Source: Dolichospermum sp. DET69 (GTDB lineage: Bacteria; Cyanobacteriota; Cyanobacteriia; Cyanobacteriales; Nostocaceae). From it: a stretch of DNA of 64,000 nt. A program made the translations under genes and the position numbers. Below, piece by piece: positions 46,237 to 55,207 of the stretch (the stretch's first letter is position 1; every line of letters begins with the position of its first letter). Under the pieces are notes generated by a model. The model had not been told where the DNA came from and did not search any database. It worked only from the letters and a program-made list of their open reading frames with translations. The stretch spans positions 1,398,501 through 1,462,500 of the forward strand of contig CP070233.1 in NCBI GenBank assembly GCA_017355425.1, given 5' to 3'.

Positions 46237-46485
46237 TTATCTTTCAATACTGGAATTAAAAATTGGTTCTACCCGAATCCCTGCAATCTTAGACGGACGT
46301 ACCACCATATATTCTCCCTGAATATTCTTAATCGGTACGCTAATAAAATCATTAGATGCGGATTTTGGCACAAGCTCACCGCTGTACCACTTTTGAAATT
46401 CTTGAATAGTAGGAAAACGCACCTCTTCCCGATGTCCATTGTCTAAAAGCAGAAAGACAGCATACTCGTTTGGAGTTCTAGGCAT
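46237..46485 (-). CDS. Small conserved protein of unknown function
   Basis: 82 aa, soluble. It reads like other small cyanobacterial hypotheticals (NEYAVFLLLDNGHREEVRFP, then FQKWYSGELVPKSASNDFIS). It is immediately upstream of mltA with a 3-bp gap, so the two are in one operon. The IS200/IS605-like element at 46582-46947 sits just upstream. Confidence 0.65.
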   Translation of the reverse strand: MPRTPNEYAVFLLLDNGHREEVRFPTIQEFQKWYSGELVPKSASNDFISVPIKNIQGEYMVVRPSKIAGIRVEPIFNSSIER

Positions 46486-46581
46486 AAATTTACACTACTA
46501 AAGATATATTAACTCCATTGTTAACCACGTTACACCACTTTGAAAAGAGGAAATTGAGAATACAGCAGAAGTTACAAGAAT

Positions 46582-46947
46582 ATCCGGTAAGCGTAAAGCT
46601 CAGTCCTTTTAGGGCTGAGATATAAGCGACTCGAGTGACTTTAGTCACGTAAGAAATTAACTGGTCGCAGTAGATGTGATATAATAGAAGCAACTCCATA
46701 ATTATAAGTATAACTAAACAGCGTAAAAACTTAACTAGATTTGTTAAGTGCGTAGTCATACCTAACGGTATTGCAGTTTAGGAAAGCTAGATTTGGTAAA
46801 AGATAAAATGTCAATATCGAGTACGGTAGGGATACGGTCATTAACGCTTTAGGAGAATCGACCTCTATTTTTGTTGGAGTAATCCTGCTTAAACAAGTCG
46901 GCTCATTGATTAAAGAATCTCAGTGTCTTTAGACCTGAGAGTGTCAA
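46582..46947 (+). mobile_element. Non-autonomous IS200/IS605-like element with omega-RNA-like 3' end (copy B)
   Basis: The left end ATCCGGTAAGCGTAAAGCTC, a CTCAG...CTGAG hairpin (46600-46619) and ATATAAGCGACTCG match copy A at 36907. The right end AAGAATCTCAGTGTCTTTAG then ACCTGAGAGTGTCAA ends about 46947. Internal DNA is diverged from copy A except for ordered blocks near the 3' end (TTAACGCTT, GGAGA, ACCTCT, TTGA, AGAATCTCAG). No transposase or TnpB frame is inside. It fills most of the gap between the 82-aa gene and the frameshifted gene at 46998. Confidence 0.7.
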
Positions 46948-46997
46948 TTCGTCATCTCGTCAAAAATCAGGAGCAAATTTCGTACCTCTTTCAAAAC

Positions 46998-47764
46998 TCA
47001 AAATAATCTAAACTTAGCTAATTGGGTTTTAATCATCCCTGTCAGCATTTGATTAAGTTCTGTACTGTCTTGAAATTGTAAAAATTGCTGGGTAGGTAAA
47101 TCAAAGGCAAATTGTCCATCTAAGTCTGGGCGTTGCATTTGCACTAGTAAAATCTGTTCAGATTTTTTAGTGTGAATAGCATAACCCATTTCTATACAAA
47201 CATTAGGACTGGGAATTAGTTGATTTGTTTCCTGACCTTCAAAGCTAGTTATAGGTGTAATATCGGCAATAAATAATAAACTCTTGCGAATTTTTCTCGT
47301 ACTGGTGGAACTTAGACGAAGAGGAGAATTTTGAGGACGAGTTGATTCTACTAATGTTAGGGGAAAACGCGATCGCTCATTTATGGTTTTTAAACTGGTA
47401 AGTAATTCTTCTTTGAGGATATGATTGGCTGTCTCATATTCAGTTTGATAACAGAAATATATTGTTGGATCTAACTGAGCTAATAGAGCCTGTTTGGTAA
47501 AATAAATTTCATGACTAATCAAGTCAATATTCGCTACGGAATATCCACCACTACCTTCAATATAAAACTCAATATTTTCCCCTTCTAGATATCTGCCAAA
47601 CCACGTTGATGTTTTTACTGCGTCGCTTTCCTCTAAAAAGTCTGCTCGCAATCCTGATTTTAATAAGCTTTTTTACTTAACCGAATATCTGGAGGACGTT
47701 TCTCCAATTCTATAATTGGTTCGTAATCTGGTAGATACCACGCTCTGAGCGCAATAATTGACAT
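46998..47764 (-). pseudogene. Conserved cyanobacterial protein, frameshifted at an A6 run
   Basis: The main frame (46998-47651) lacks a good start and reads LRADFLEESDAVKTSTWFGR. Upstream, ATG 47762-47764 opens MSIIALRAWYLPDYEPIIEL...RLSKK and stops at 47660. The two join perfectly if one A is added at the run 47669-47674, giving SKKSLLKSGLRADFLEES. The joined protein would be about 250 aa. The C-terminal part (SPNVCIEMGYAIHTKKSEQI, LLVQMQRPDLDGQFAFDLPT) resembles proteins that sense or edit nucleotides in defence islands, but that is a weak impression. It may be a pseudogene, a slippage-expressed gene or a sequencing error. Confidence 0.7.
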
Positions 47765-48210
47765 AAAACGCTATTTTTTCTGTGTCTTGCTATTCAATTA
47801 TAGTACAAAATTAGTACAAAATTCCAAACAAACAAAAACAACACCCAGACATCTACTAGCTTGTTGATTTCCTCTCTTTGTTAACTCTAGCCAGGGATGT
47901 ACTACCTTTCACCAACTTGATAAACAAGTGATGGAAACCAGTCACAGCGCCCCCTGATTTTCATTCATTTGAGGAAATATCAGCTTTCGCGTTGGGTGTT
48001 GTTGTTTGTTGACGAGACAGATGTATATTAAACAGCGATTTTACCTCTTTCTTTGCTTACGTTCTTTTTCTTCTTTCTCTCTAGCTGTTGTATCTGCCAG
48101 GGAAGCTCTAATGGCTTCAACTATTAGAATAACAACTTTAAATTCGTTTGGATATTTTTGCAATTAAACTTTACAAACAAAAAACATAAGTGAGCTTTAA
48201 AACCCTATAC
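47765..48210. other. Intergenic region between the frameshifted gene and the TPR gene
   Basis: Mostly AT-rich DNA. It holds a possible 40-codon frame on the minus strand, 48041-48163 (TTG start; FKVVILIVEAIRASLADTTA then a Lys/Glu/Arg-rich tail), which may be a tiny gene or the end of a lost one. No RNA is recognised. Confidence 0.4.
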
Positions 48211-49782
48211 TTAAAACCCTCCTAATGCACGAATATTATCAAGAATGGTAACTTCTCCATAGGGATCGCCCACAGCCCGCATTAAAGGTAAAGCTTGGTT
48301 GTAAAAGACCAGTGCTTTTTGCTTTTCTCCTAAAGCAGAGTAGACAAGACCGATATTATTGAGAGTGATAGCTTCTCCATAGGGATCGCCTACAGCCCTA
48401 AGTATGGGTAAAGCTTGGTTGTAAAAGACCAGTGCCTTTTGCTTTTCTCCTAAATCAGAGTAGACAAGACCGATATTATTGAGAGTTGTAGCTTCCCGAC
48501 CGCGATCACCTACAGCCCGACTTATGGATAAACTTTGGTTGTAAAAGACCAGTGCCTTTTGCTTTTCTCCTAAAGCATTGTAGACAGCACCGATATTATT
48601 GAGAGTGGTAGCTTCCCCACCGCGATCGCCCACAGCCCGATATATAGGTAAAGCTTGGTTGTAAAAGACCAGTGCCTTTTGCTTTTCTCCTAAATCAGAG
48701 TAGACACGACCGATATTATTGAGAGTGGTAGCTTCCCCACGGCGATCGCCCACAGCGCGACGTATGGGTAAGGCTTGGTTGTAAAAGTCCAGTGCCTTTT
48801 GCTTTTCTCCTAAAGTATCGTAGACAGCACCGATATTACTGAGAGTGGTAGCTTCCCCACCGCGATCGCCCACAGCCCGACGTAAAGGTAAAGCTTGATT
48901 GTAAAAGACCAGTGCTTTTTGCTTTTCTCCTAAAGCATTGTAGACACTACCGATATTATTGAGAGTGATAGCTTCCCCACCGCGATCGCCCACAGCCCGA
49001 CGTATGGGTAAGCCTTGGTTGTAAAAGTCCAGTGCCTTTTGCTTTTCTCCTAAATCATCGTAGACAAGACCGATATTATTGAGAGTGACAGCTTCCCCAC
49101 GGCGATCGCCCACAGCCCGACGTAAGGGTAAAGCTTGGTTGTAAAAGATCAGTGCGTTTTGCTTTTCTCCTAAATCAGAGTAGACACCACCGATATTATT
49201 GAGAGTGGTAGCTTGCCCACCGCGATCGCCTACAGCCCTAAGTATGGGTAAGGCTTGGTTGTAATAGTCTAGTGCCTTTTGCTTTTCTCCTAAATCATCG
49301 TAGACAGCACCGATATTATTGAGAGTGGTAGCTTCTCCACCGCGATTCCTACGGAGCGCTTCGCTATCGCCTACAGCCCTAAGTATGGGTAAAGCTTGGT
49401 TGTAAAAGATCAGTGCGTTTTGCTTTTCTCCTAAATCAGAGTAGACACCACCGATATTATTGAGAGTGGTAGCTTCCCCACGGCGATCGCCCACAGCCCG
49501 ATACAATAATCTAGCCTCTTGCCATTTTTGAATTGCTTGTCGCAATGACTCTGCTGATCCTTGTTGATAAAGTGCCTGTCCCTCTTCCAAAAGCCGTACT
49601 GCATTTTCCTTTGTTGCTGCTGGAGATTGAGCAATTTTTGAGGAATCATCTTTTGCCAAAACACGGCTAGAGTCAGTAACTGCACTCACACAACCAAACA
49701 ACAGAATACTAATAGACAAAGTTATATAGCCGTTACCTACCAGTAACACCAGCCAATTATGTTGTTGTTTTCTACTTTTCAT
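48211..49782 (-). CDS. Exported tetratricopeptide-repeat protein
   Basis: 523 aa. An N-terminal hydrophobic segment (WLVLLVGNGYITLSISILLF, then GCVSAV, a possible lipoprotein box) precedes about eleven near-identical 40-residue TPR units (ATTLNNIGxVYxxLGEKQKA, LxFYNQALPIxRAVGDRGGE). Such arrays are protein-binding scaffolds. Each unit is a 120-bp DNA repeat. The third unit has a 7-residue insertion (SEALRRN) coming from a small dispersed repeat. No partner domain is fused. Confidence 0.88.
   Translation of the reverse strand: MKSRKQQHNWLVLLVGNGYITLSISILLFGCVSAVTDSSRVLAKDDSSKIAQSPAATKENAVRLLEEGQALYQQGSAESLRQAIQKWQEARLLYRAVGDRRGEATTLNNIGGVYSDLGEKQNALIFYNQALPILRAVGDSEALRRNRGGEATTLNNIGAVYDDLGEKQKALDYYNQALPILRAVGDRGGQATTLNNIGGVYSDLGEKQNALIFYNQALPLRRAVGDRRGEAVTLNNIGLVYDDLGEKQKALDFYNQGLPIRRAVGDRGGEAITLNNIGSVYNALGEKQKALVFYNQALPLRRAVGDRGGEATTLSNIGAVYDTLGEKQKALDFYNQALPIRRAVGDRRGEATTLNNIGRVYSDLGEKQKALVFYNQALPIYRAVGDRGGEATTLNNIGAVYNALGEKQKALVFYNQSLSISRAVGDRGREATTLNNIGLVYSDLGEKQKALVFYNQALPILRAVGDPYGEAITLNNIGLVYSALGEKQKALVFYNQALPLMRAVGDPYGEVTILDNIRALGGF
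48230..49490. repeat. 120-bp tandem coding repeats (TPR units)
   Basis: The plus-strand phrase TTTTGCTTTTCTCCTAAA recurs about every 120 bp, from 48312 to 49417, with very little divergence. One copy carries the extra GCGCTTCGCTATCGC-type piece at about 49345-49370. Confidence 0.9.
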
Positions 49783-49889
49783 CAGAATTACTACTTGGTA
49801 AAATTACAAACTCTGTTTAGAATATCAGCTTTTTGTGATGATACACTCAGTAAACAATATTTTATATAAGCGACCAGTATAAAAGGTTT

Positions 49890-50348
49890 TCATCTTTTCA
49901 AGAATTGTGAGCGGATTTCTGCACGTACACTCATGAGGATTTTACCGAGATGATTTTCTCCTGTATGATTTGCACCACAGCCCCAGAAACAGTCTGTAGG
50001 GGAATTTTCTATAAGCATTTCATCACCTGTAATTAATAATATTTCCCTAATATCAGCATGAGTGATAAATTTTTGTAGTACCCCAATCCGCATAACTTGA
50101 GTTTTCACCAATTCCCAATCTGGACGGAAACGACGAGAGGGACAACGCCCTAAAGCAGCAGCCTGTTCAGGACTAACAGCAGCGTGAATTAAAGGTATAA
50201 TGGGAGCATCGGGACTACCAACAAACTTTTGTGCTTGATAATAATGCTCAACGGTTAGCCAGTCAGTACCGTCAATGTTAATACTGTGGGGAGAAAAGTT
50301 AGAAAAACAACCATAGGACTGGGAAACCTTATAAAAGTAAATAGTCAT
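49890..50348 (-). CDS. NADAR (YbiA-like) family protein
   Basis: 152 aa from ATG 50348. NADAR proteins act on riboflavin-pathway intermediates or on ADP-ribosylated substrates; which applies here is unknown. The fold is recognised by FYKVSQSYGCFSNFSPHSIN at the start, WLTVEHYYQAQKFVG, and FWGCGANHTGENHLGKILMS near the end. It is monocistronic and divergent from the DUF4129 gene. Confidence 0.9.
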   Translation of the reverse strand: MTIYFYKVSQSYGCFSNFSPHSINIDGTDWLTVEHYYQAQKFVGSPDAPIIPLIHAAVSPEQAAALGRCPSRRFRPDWELVKTQVMRIGVLQKFITHADIREILLITGDEMLIENSPTDCFWGCGANHTGENHLGKILMSVRAEIRSQFLKR

Positions 50349-50428
50349 TTGCAAAATTCTCTTTTATACTAACATTAGCAAAACCAGTAATAATAAAAAT
50401 AAATAAGTAAGTTGAGCCATTCTGTTTT

Positions 50429-51037
50429 ATGTCTACAGATGCTTTTGAACAAACAAATTGGGCATGGAAGTTTTCTTTACTCCAACAACAAATAGGGGAA
50501 TGGCTAGAATACCAATTTTCCCAGTTTCAAAAAACTTTACCAGCATTACCTCCTGGTTGGTCAATCAGTCCTTGGTTAAGTGATTTACTAAGAATCTTGT
50601 TTTGGCTAGGATTGGGTTTATTTGTGGTGTGGATAGGTTGGCGATTATGGCAAGAATTTAATCCTTATATTTACGGTTGGCTGAATGCAATTAATAATTC
50701 TTCGGGTTCTAGAGCCAAAGCTGATTCTAGGGAAACATCAATTGCTTTGTTGTTAAACCAAGCCCAGGAATTTCATCGGCAGCATAATTACACAGAGGCT
50801 TGTCGTTGTCTTTATTTAGCAATGTTGCAGCAATTGCATGAACAAGCGATCACCCTTCAACAACCCAGCCGTACAGATGGAGAATATCTACAATTACTTA
50901 AATCCTCCGTTACTCTTATTCAACCATATCAAACATTAATTACTACTCATGAACAATTGTGCTTTAGTAATAATGAGATATTGGCAGAAAATTATCAACA
51001 GTGTTGGCAAGCATATCAACAAATCTTCCAGCGATAA
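50429..51037 (+). CDS. DUF4129 family membrane protein
   Basis: 202 aa. One transmembrane helix (LLRILFWLGLGLFVVWIGWR, about residues 53-72) is followed by a cytosolic helical DUF4129 domain (HRQHNYTEACRCLYLAMLQQ; TDGEYLQLL). It is the first gene of a DUF4129-DUF4350-MoxR-DUF58 operon. Such operons are widespread and resemble chaperone/vWA systems of unknown substrate. Followed after 46 bp by the DUF4350 gene. Confidence 0.85.
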   Translation: MSTDAFEQTNWAWKFSLLQQQIGEWLEYQFSQFQKTLPALPPGWSISPWLSDLLRILFWLGLGLFVVWIGWRLWQEFNPYIYGWLNAINNSSGSRAKADSRETSIALLLNQAQEFHRQHNYTEACRCLYLAMLQQLHEQAITLQQPSRTDGEYLQLLKSSVTLIQPYQTLITTHEQLCFSNNEILAENYQQCWQAYQQIFQR

Positions 51038-51083
51038 TGATCATGAACAATATCAATAATTTCCATATTAATTCAGATAAATC

Positions 51084-52178
51084 ATGAAACGCAATCAGCG
51101 TGTTGCTTGGTTGGGTGCGATAGTCTTAACTGTGATTATCTTACTGACTACTGTAGCAGCCCCAAATACCCAAATAACTAGTGGTTCTACTTATAGCCGC
51201 GCTCCTGATGGTTATGGTGCGTGGTATGCCTTTATGCAAGACCAAAATATTAGTATTCAACGTTGGCAAAAACCATTTAGTGATTTACCAACAACAAAAA
51301 ACCCTGTGACATTAATACAAGTTAACAGCACCCTCAAAGATATAGAAACATATCCACAACAAGAAGAATGGGTAAAAAAAGGTAATAATTTAGTAATTTT
51401 GGGAATTAAACAACCAGTAACAGCAGCAGCATTTAGTACCCAACATCAATCAACTTGGGGAAAAGTAAAGATTGATACCAGTCGCCGACATAACACCTCA
51501 AGTGAGGAACAAGTCACCCTAGGAGACAAATTTGGGGCAGTGGTGTGGCAGAAAAAATCCGGCAAAGGAAAAGTAATTTTAGTAACAACATCATATTTAG
51601 CTGCCAATGCTTATCAAAACAACGACAGCAATTTTAAATTATTAGCAGAGTTAGTCAGCAAAAATAGTCAAAAAGTATTTGTAGACGAATATATACATGG
51701 CTATAAAGACAAAGATACTAAAAAAGCAGCGGGAGAAAACAGTGTATTCAATTATTTTGCAAAAACTCCCCTATTGCCAGCCTTTATCCAGCTAATTGTC
51801 CTATTATTGGTACTCATTTGGGCAGAAAATCGCCGCTTTGGTAAACCACTGACTTTAGAAATACCCGTCATAGATAATAGTCAGGCTTATATCCAAGCAT
51901 TAGCGGGAGTCCTCCAAAAAGCAGAATCTAGTGATTTTGTTGTTGAAATGCTAGGAAAAGAAGAACAAATACAACTCCAGCAATCTTTGGGTTTGAGTAA
52001 AATTCCCCTAGACAATCAGGTTTTACTGAAAATCTGGGAAGAACAAACAGGAAATAGTTCAGAAAAACTTAATGCACTATTACAACTACCATTACAAAAA
52101 CGCCGAATAACTGAACAAGAACTGATAAGCTGGTTGGAGAAATGGCGTAACTTACGAGAAACTAAAAAAACATTATAA
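51084..52178 (+). CDS. DUF4350 family membrane protein
   Basis: 364 aa. An N-terminal helix (VAWLGAIVLTVIILLTTVAA), an extracytoplasmic DUF4350 domain (SYSRAPDGYGAWYAFMQDQN-like start; NNLVILGIKQP; GKVILVTTSYLAAN), and a second helix near residue 240 (FIQLIVLLLVLIWAENRRFG). The domain resembles ABC-type gliding/IFT-like sensor domains. It sits in the MoxR/DUF58 operon, but a MITE-like hairpin separates it from moxR. Confidence 0.85.
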   Translation: MKRNQRVAWLGAIVLTVIILLTTVAAPNTQITSGSTYSRAPDGYGAWYAFMQDQNISIQRWQKPFSDLPTTKNPVTLIQVNSTLKDIETYPQQEEWVKKGNNLVILGIKQPVTAAAFSTQHQSTWGKVKIDTSRRHNTSSEEQVTLGDKFGAVVWQKKSGKGKVILVTTSYLAANAYQNNDSNFKLLAELVSKNSQKVFVDEYIHGYKDKDTKKAAGENSVFNYFAKTPLLPAFIQLIVLLLVLIWAENRRFGKPLTLEIPVIDNSQAYIQALAGVLQKAESSDFVVEMLGKEEQIQLQQSLGLSKIPLDNQVLLKIWEEQTGNSSEKLNALLQLPLQKRRITEQELISWLEKWRNLRETKKTL

Positions 52179-52187
52179 ACGGATTGG

Positions 52188-52292
52188 GCGACTAGAAGTC
52201 GCTACTACACAAGCAAAGTCCACCTGCGTGGACTAAGATGAATTTAACCCACGGAGGTGGGTTTTGTCTGTGTAGCTGCGACTTCTAGTCGC
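52188..52292. repeat. MITE-like inverted-repeat element between the DUF4350 and MoxR genes
   Basis: GCGACTAGAAGTCGCTACTA at the left end is the complement of the right end GTGTAGCTGCGACTTCTAGT (with CGC), and inner arms CCACCTGCGTGG and CCCACGGAGGTGGG also pair. About 105 bp, no ORF. It interrupts the operon. Confidence 0.8.
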
Positions 52293-52338
52293 TAGGCATA
52301 TAATTTTCTAATTTTTTATGTGTGAGTTATTGATAAAT

Positions 52339-53292
52339 ATGAATGAAACTAATAATTCCGTCTTAATTAATCTCAAAAAAGCAATTAATCAAATTGTTGT
52401 CGGCCAACCTGCTCTAATTAAACAGACATTAATTGCCTTATTAGCAGGTGGACACATCATTTTAGAAGGAGTTCCTGGCACAGGAAAAACTCTCTTAGTT
52501 AAAGTATTGGCACAGTTAATTCAATCCGATTTTCGTCGCATTCAACTAACTCCAGATGTTTTACCATCAGATATTACAGGTACGAATATTTTTGATTTAA
52601 ATACCCGCGATTTTACTTTGAAAAAAGGGCCAGTATTTACGGAAATACTTTTAGCCGATGAAATTAATCGCACTCCTCCTAAAACCCAAGCTGCACTCTT
52701 GGAAGCAATGGAAGAAATGCAAGTTACCCTCGACGGGGAAAGTTTACCATTACCTGATTTATTTTGGGTAATAGCCACACAAAACCCTTTAGAATTTGAA
52801 GGAACTTATCCCTTACCAGAAGCACAGTTAGATCGGTTTTTATTTAAGTTAATTGTTGATTATCCAGAACAAGCAGCCGAAAAACAAATGTTATTAAATC
52901 GGCAGTCTGGTTTTACTGCTAAACGCTCGGATATTGCTAACTTAAAACCTATAACCACAATAGCTGATATTTTGGAAGCCAGACAAGCTGTAAAAGAAGT
53001 TCAAGTATCAGAATCAATAGTTGATTATTTATTAGAAATTGTCAGAAAATCTCGTCAATATCCTGATTTAGCTTTAGGTGCATCTCCTCGCGCTGCTGGT
53101 GCTTGGTTGCAAACTTCTCAAGCTGCTGCTTGGTTATCAGGCAGGAATTTCGTTACCCCAGATGATGTAAAATCAGTGGCTTCACCCTTATTACGTCATC
53201 GCTTATTATTGAAACCCGAAGCAATGTTAGATGGTTTACAAATTGATACAGTAGTTGCAGCAGTAATTAATCAAATTCCTGTTCCCAGATAA
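52339..53292 (+). CDS. MoxR-family AAA+ ATPase
   Basis: 317 aa from ATG 52339. Motifs: Walker A GVPGTGKTLLVK, Walker B LLADEINR, sensor 1 VIATQNP and the MoxR-type LPEAQLDRFLFKL and sensor 2 ASPRAAGAWL. MoxR proteins act as chaperone-like ATPases that activate vWA-domain partners. The next gene encodes a DUF58 vWA-like protein 13 bp downstream, the usual partner. Confidence 0.93.
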   Translation: MNETNNSVLINLKKAINQIVVGQPALIKQTLIALLAGGHIILEGVPGTGKTLLVKVLAQLIQSDFRRIQLTPDVLPSDITGTNIFDLNTRDFTLKKGPVFTEILLADEINRTPPKTQAALLEAMEEMQVTLDGESLPLPDLFWVIATQNPLEFEGTYPLPEAQLDRFLFKLIVDYPEQAAEKQMLLNRQSGFTAKRSDIANLKPITTIADILEARQAVKEVQVSESIVDYLLEIVRKSRQYPDLALGASPRAAGAWLQTSQAAAWLSGRNFVTPDDVKSVASPLLRHRLLLKPEAMLDGLQIDTVVAAVINQIPVPR

Positions 53293-53305
53293 CGAAACAA
53301 AAACG

Positions 53306-54625
53306 ATGATTCCAGCGAAAAAAGTTTATTTTTTATTAATTGCGGGCATATTTATTGCCCCAATTCTATCTATGATTGTGGGAATTTTCCCAACCATCAT
53401 CATCACTTGTTTATTTGATCTAACCGTTTTCATCTTAATGGTAGTTGATGGTTGGGGAATGAAAGCAAACCGAGTGCAAATTACCCGCGAATTACCATCA
53501 CGTTTATCCATTGGTAGAGATAATCCAGTTATATTAAAAGTCCAAGGTGGGAAAATTGATACAGTTATTAAAATCCGCGATTATTACCCCGCAGAATTTG
53601 CTGTTTCTACAACCACAGTTACAGGTAATATTAATGCTAATCAAAACCAAGAATTAACTTACACTGTTTACCCAAATCAACGAGGAGAGTTTGCTTGGGG
53701 AAATATGCAAGTGCGACAATTAGGAATGTGGGGGTTAGTGTGGCATGATTGGCAAATTCCCCAAAGTACACAGGTGAAAGTATATCCTGATTTAGTGGGT
53801 TTGCGATCGCTCTCCATTCGTCTAACATTGCAATCATCAGGTTCTATCCGCAAAATTCGGCAAATGGGTATAGGTACAGAATTTGCAGAATTGCGAAACT
53901 ATCGCAGCGGTGACGATTTACGATTTATTGATTGGAAAGCTACCGCTAGACGTAGTTATGGAAATACAGGGCCATTAGTCAGAGTTTTAGAACCAGAACA
54001 AGAACAAACATTATTGATATTACTAGATCGTGGCAGATTGATGACGGCAAAAGTTCAAGGTTTGCAACGATTTGACTGGGGTTTAAATACTACATTATCT
54101 TTAGCACTAGCAGGATTACACAGAGGCGATCGCGTTGGAATTGGTGTATTTGACAACAAATTGCATACGTGGATACCTCCAGAACGCGGACAAAATCATC
54201 TCAATCAACTCATTGATAAACTCACCCCCATTCAACCAGAATTACTCGAATCTGATTATTTAGGCGCTGTTACCCACGTCGTCAAACAACAAACCAGGAG
54301 GGCGCTTGTCGTCATCATTACGGACTTAGTTGATATCACCGCATCTTCCGAACTTCTGGCTGCTCTTACCAGACTAGCTCCCCGCTATTTACCCTTTTGC
54401 GTCACTCTCCGCGATCCTCAAGTTGACAATTTAGCACACACCTTTACGGAAGATGCTACACAATCTTATGTTCGCGCAGTTGCATTAGATTTATTAGCAC
54501 AAAGACAGCTTGCTTTTGCCCAATTAAAACAAAAAGGAGTATTAGTTCTTGACGCACCAGCAAATCAAATTTCCGAACAATTAGTTGATAAATATTTACA
54601 ACTTAAAGCCAGAAATCAGCTTTGA
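53306..54625 (+). CDS. DUF58 family protein (vWA-like)
   Basis: 439 aa. Two N-terminal transmembrane helices (FLLIAGIFIAPILSMIVGIF; IIITCLFDLTVFILMVVDGW), then a beta-rich segment and the DUF58 signature GTEFAELRNYRSGDDLRFID, WKATARR, and a vWA-like region (TLLILLDRGRLM; VVIITDLVD). It is the expected partner of the preceding MoxR ATPase. Last gene of the operon. Confidence 0.92.
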   Translation: MIPAKKVYFLLIAGIFIAPILSMIVGIFPTIIITCLFDLTVFILMVVDGWGMKANRVQITRELPSRLSIGRDNPVILKVQGGKIDTVIKIRDYYPAEFAVSTTTVTGNINANQNQELTYTVYPNQRGEFAWGNMQVRQLGMWGLVWHDWQIPQSTQVKVYPDLVGLRSLSIRLTLQSSGSIRKIRQMGIGTEFAELRNYRSGDDLRFIDWKATARRSYGNTGPLVRVLEPEQEQTLLILLDRGRLMTAKVQGLQRFDWGLNTTLSLALAGLHRGDRVGIGVFDNKLHTWIPPERGQNHLNQLIDKLTPIQPELLESDYLGAVTHVVKQQTRRALVVIITDLVDITASSELLAALTRLAPRYLPFCVTLRDPQVDNLAHTFTEDATQSYVRAVALDLLAQRQLAFAQLKQKGVLVLDAPANQISEQLVDKYLQLKARNQL

Positions 54626-54724
54626 GGTATGTTTTTCAATATATTGTGTTAATTTTATTTATTTCGCTTCTTGCGTTTATTTTATATGGAGAGCATAATT
54701 AATGTATAGTCTTATATTAACTTT

Positions 54725-55204
54725 ATGGCCATGAATAAAACTGATTTACCTAATTTTACTAACGTGATTACTCCCACAGAACAAGAGGCAATAATGGCCC
54801 AAGTGAGTAGTCAATCTCTAGCGTCTTACTTACCTTCATCAGAATCATCTCAAACTCTCAAAATTATATCTGAAGAAGGAGAAGGAGTAACGGTAAAAGT
54901 TCCTGCATCTGCTTTTCGTTTATTTATAGATATTTTGACACAAATGGCGAATGGTAATTCTGTTACTTTAATGCCAATTCATGCTGAATTAACCACCCAA
55001 GAAGCTGCTCAAATGCTTAATGTTTCCCGTCCTTATTTGCTTCAATTATTAGACTCTGGGGAAATTCCTTTTCGGAAAGTGGAAACTCGCCGAAGAATTT
55101 TATATCAAGATTTGATGGCATATAAAAATCTAATTGATGCTAAACGTAGAGAAACTTTAGCTGAATTAGCTAATCAAGCGCAAGAATTGAATATGGGATA
55201 TTAA
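54725..55204 (+). CDS. Antitoxin with excisionase-type HTH domain
   Basis: 159 aa. The C-terminal half has an Xis/MerR-like DNA-binding helix pair (TTQEAAQMLNVSRPYLLQLL, then DSGEIPFRKVETRRRI). Such proteins are found upstream of PIN-domain toxins in cyanobacteria and actinobacteria. Here a PIN gene begins 3 bp after the stop but is broken, so this antitoxin seems to be an orphan. ATG 54725 and ATG 54731 are both possible. Confidence 0.82.
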   Translation: MAMNKTDLPNFTNVITPTEQEAIMAQVSSQSLASYLPSSESSQTLKIISEEGEGVTVKVPASAFRLFIDILTQMANGNSVTLMPIHAELTTQEAAQMLNVSRPYLLQLLDSGEIPFRKVETRRRILYQDLMAYKNLIDAKRRETLAELANQAQELNMGY

Positions 55205-55207
55205 AGA

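Noticed and set aside
46490..46759. 89-codon frame on the minus strand
   Set aside because: Lies within the IS200/IS605-like element copy B and has no conserved features.
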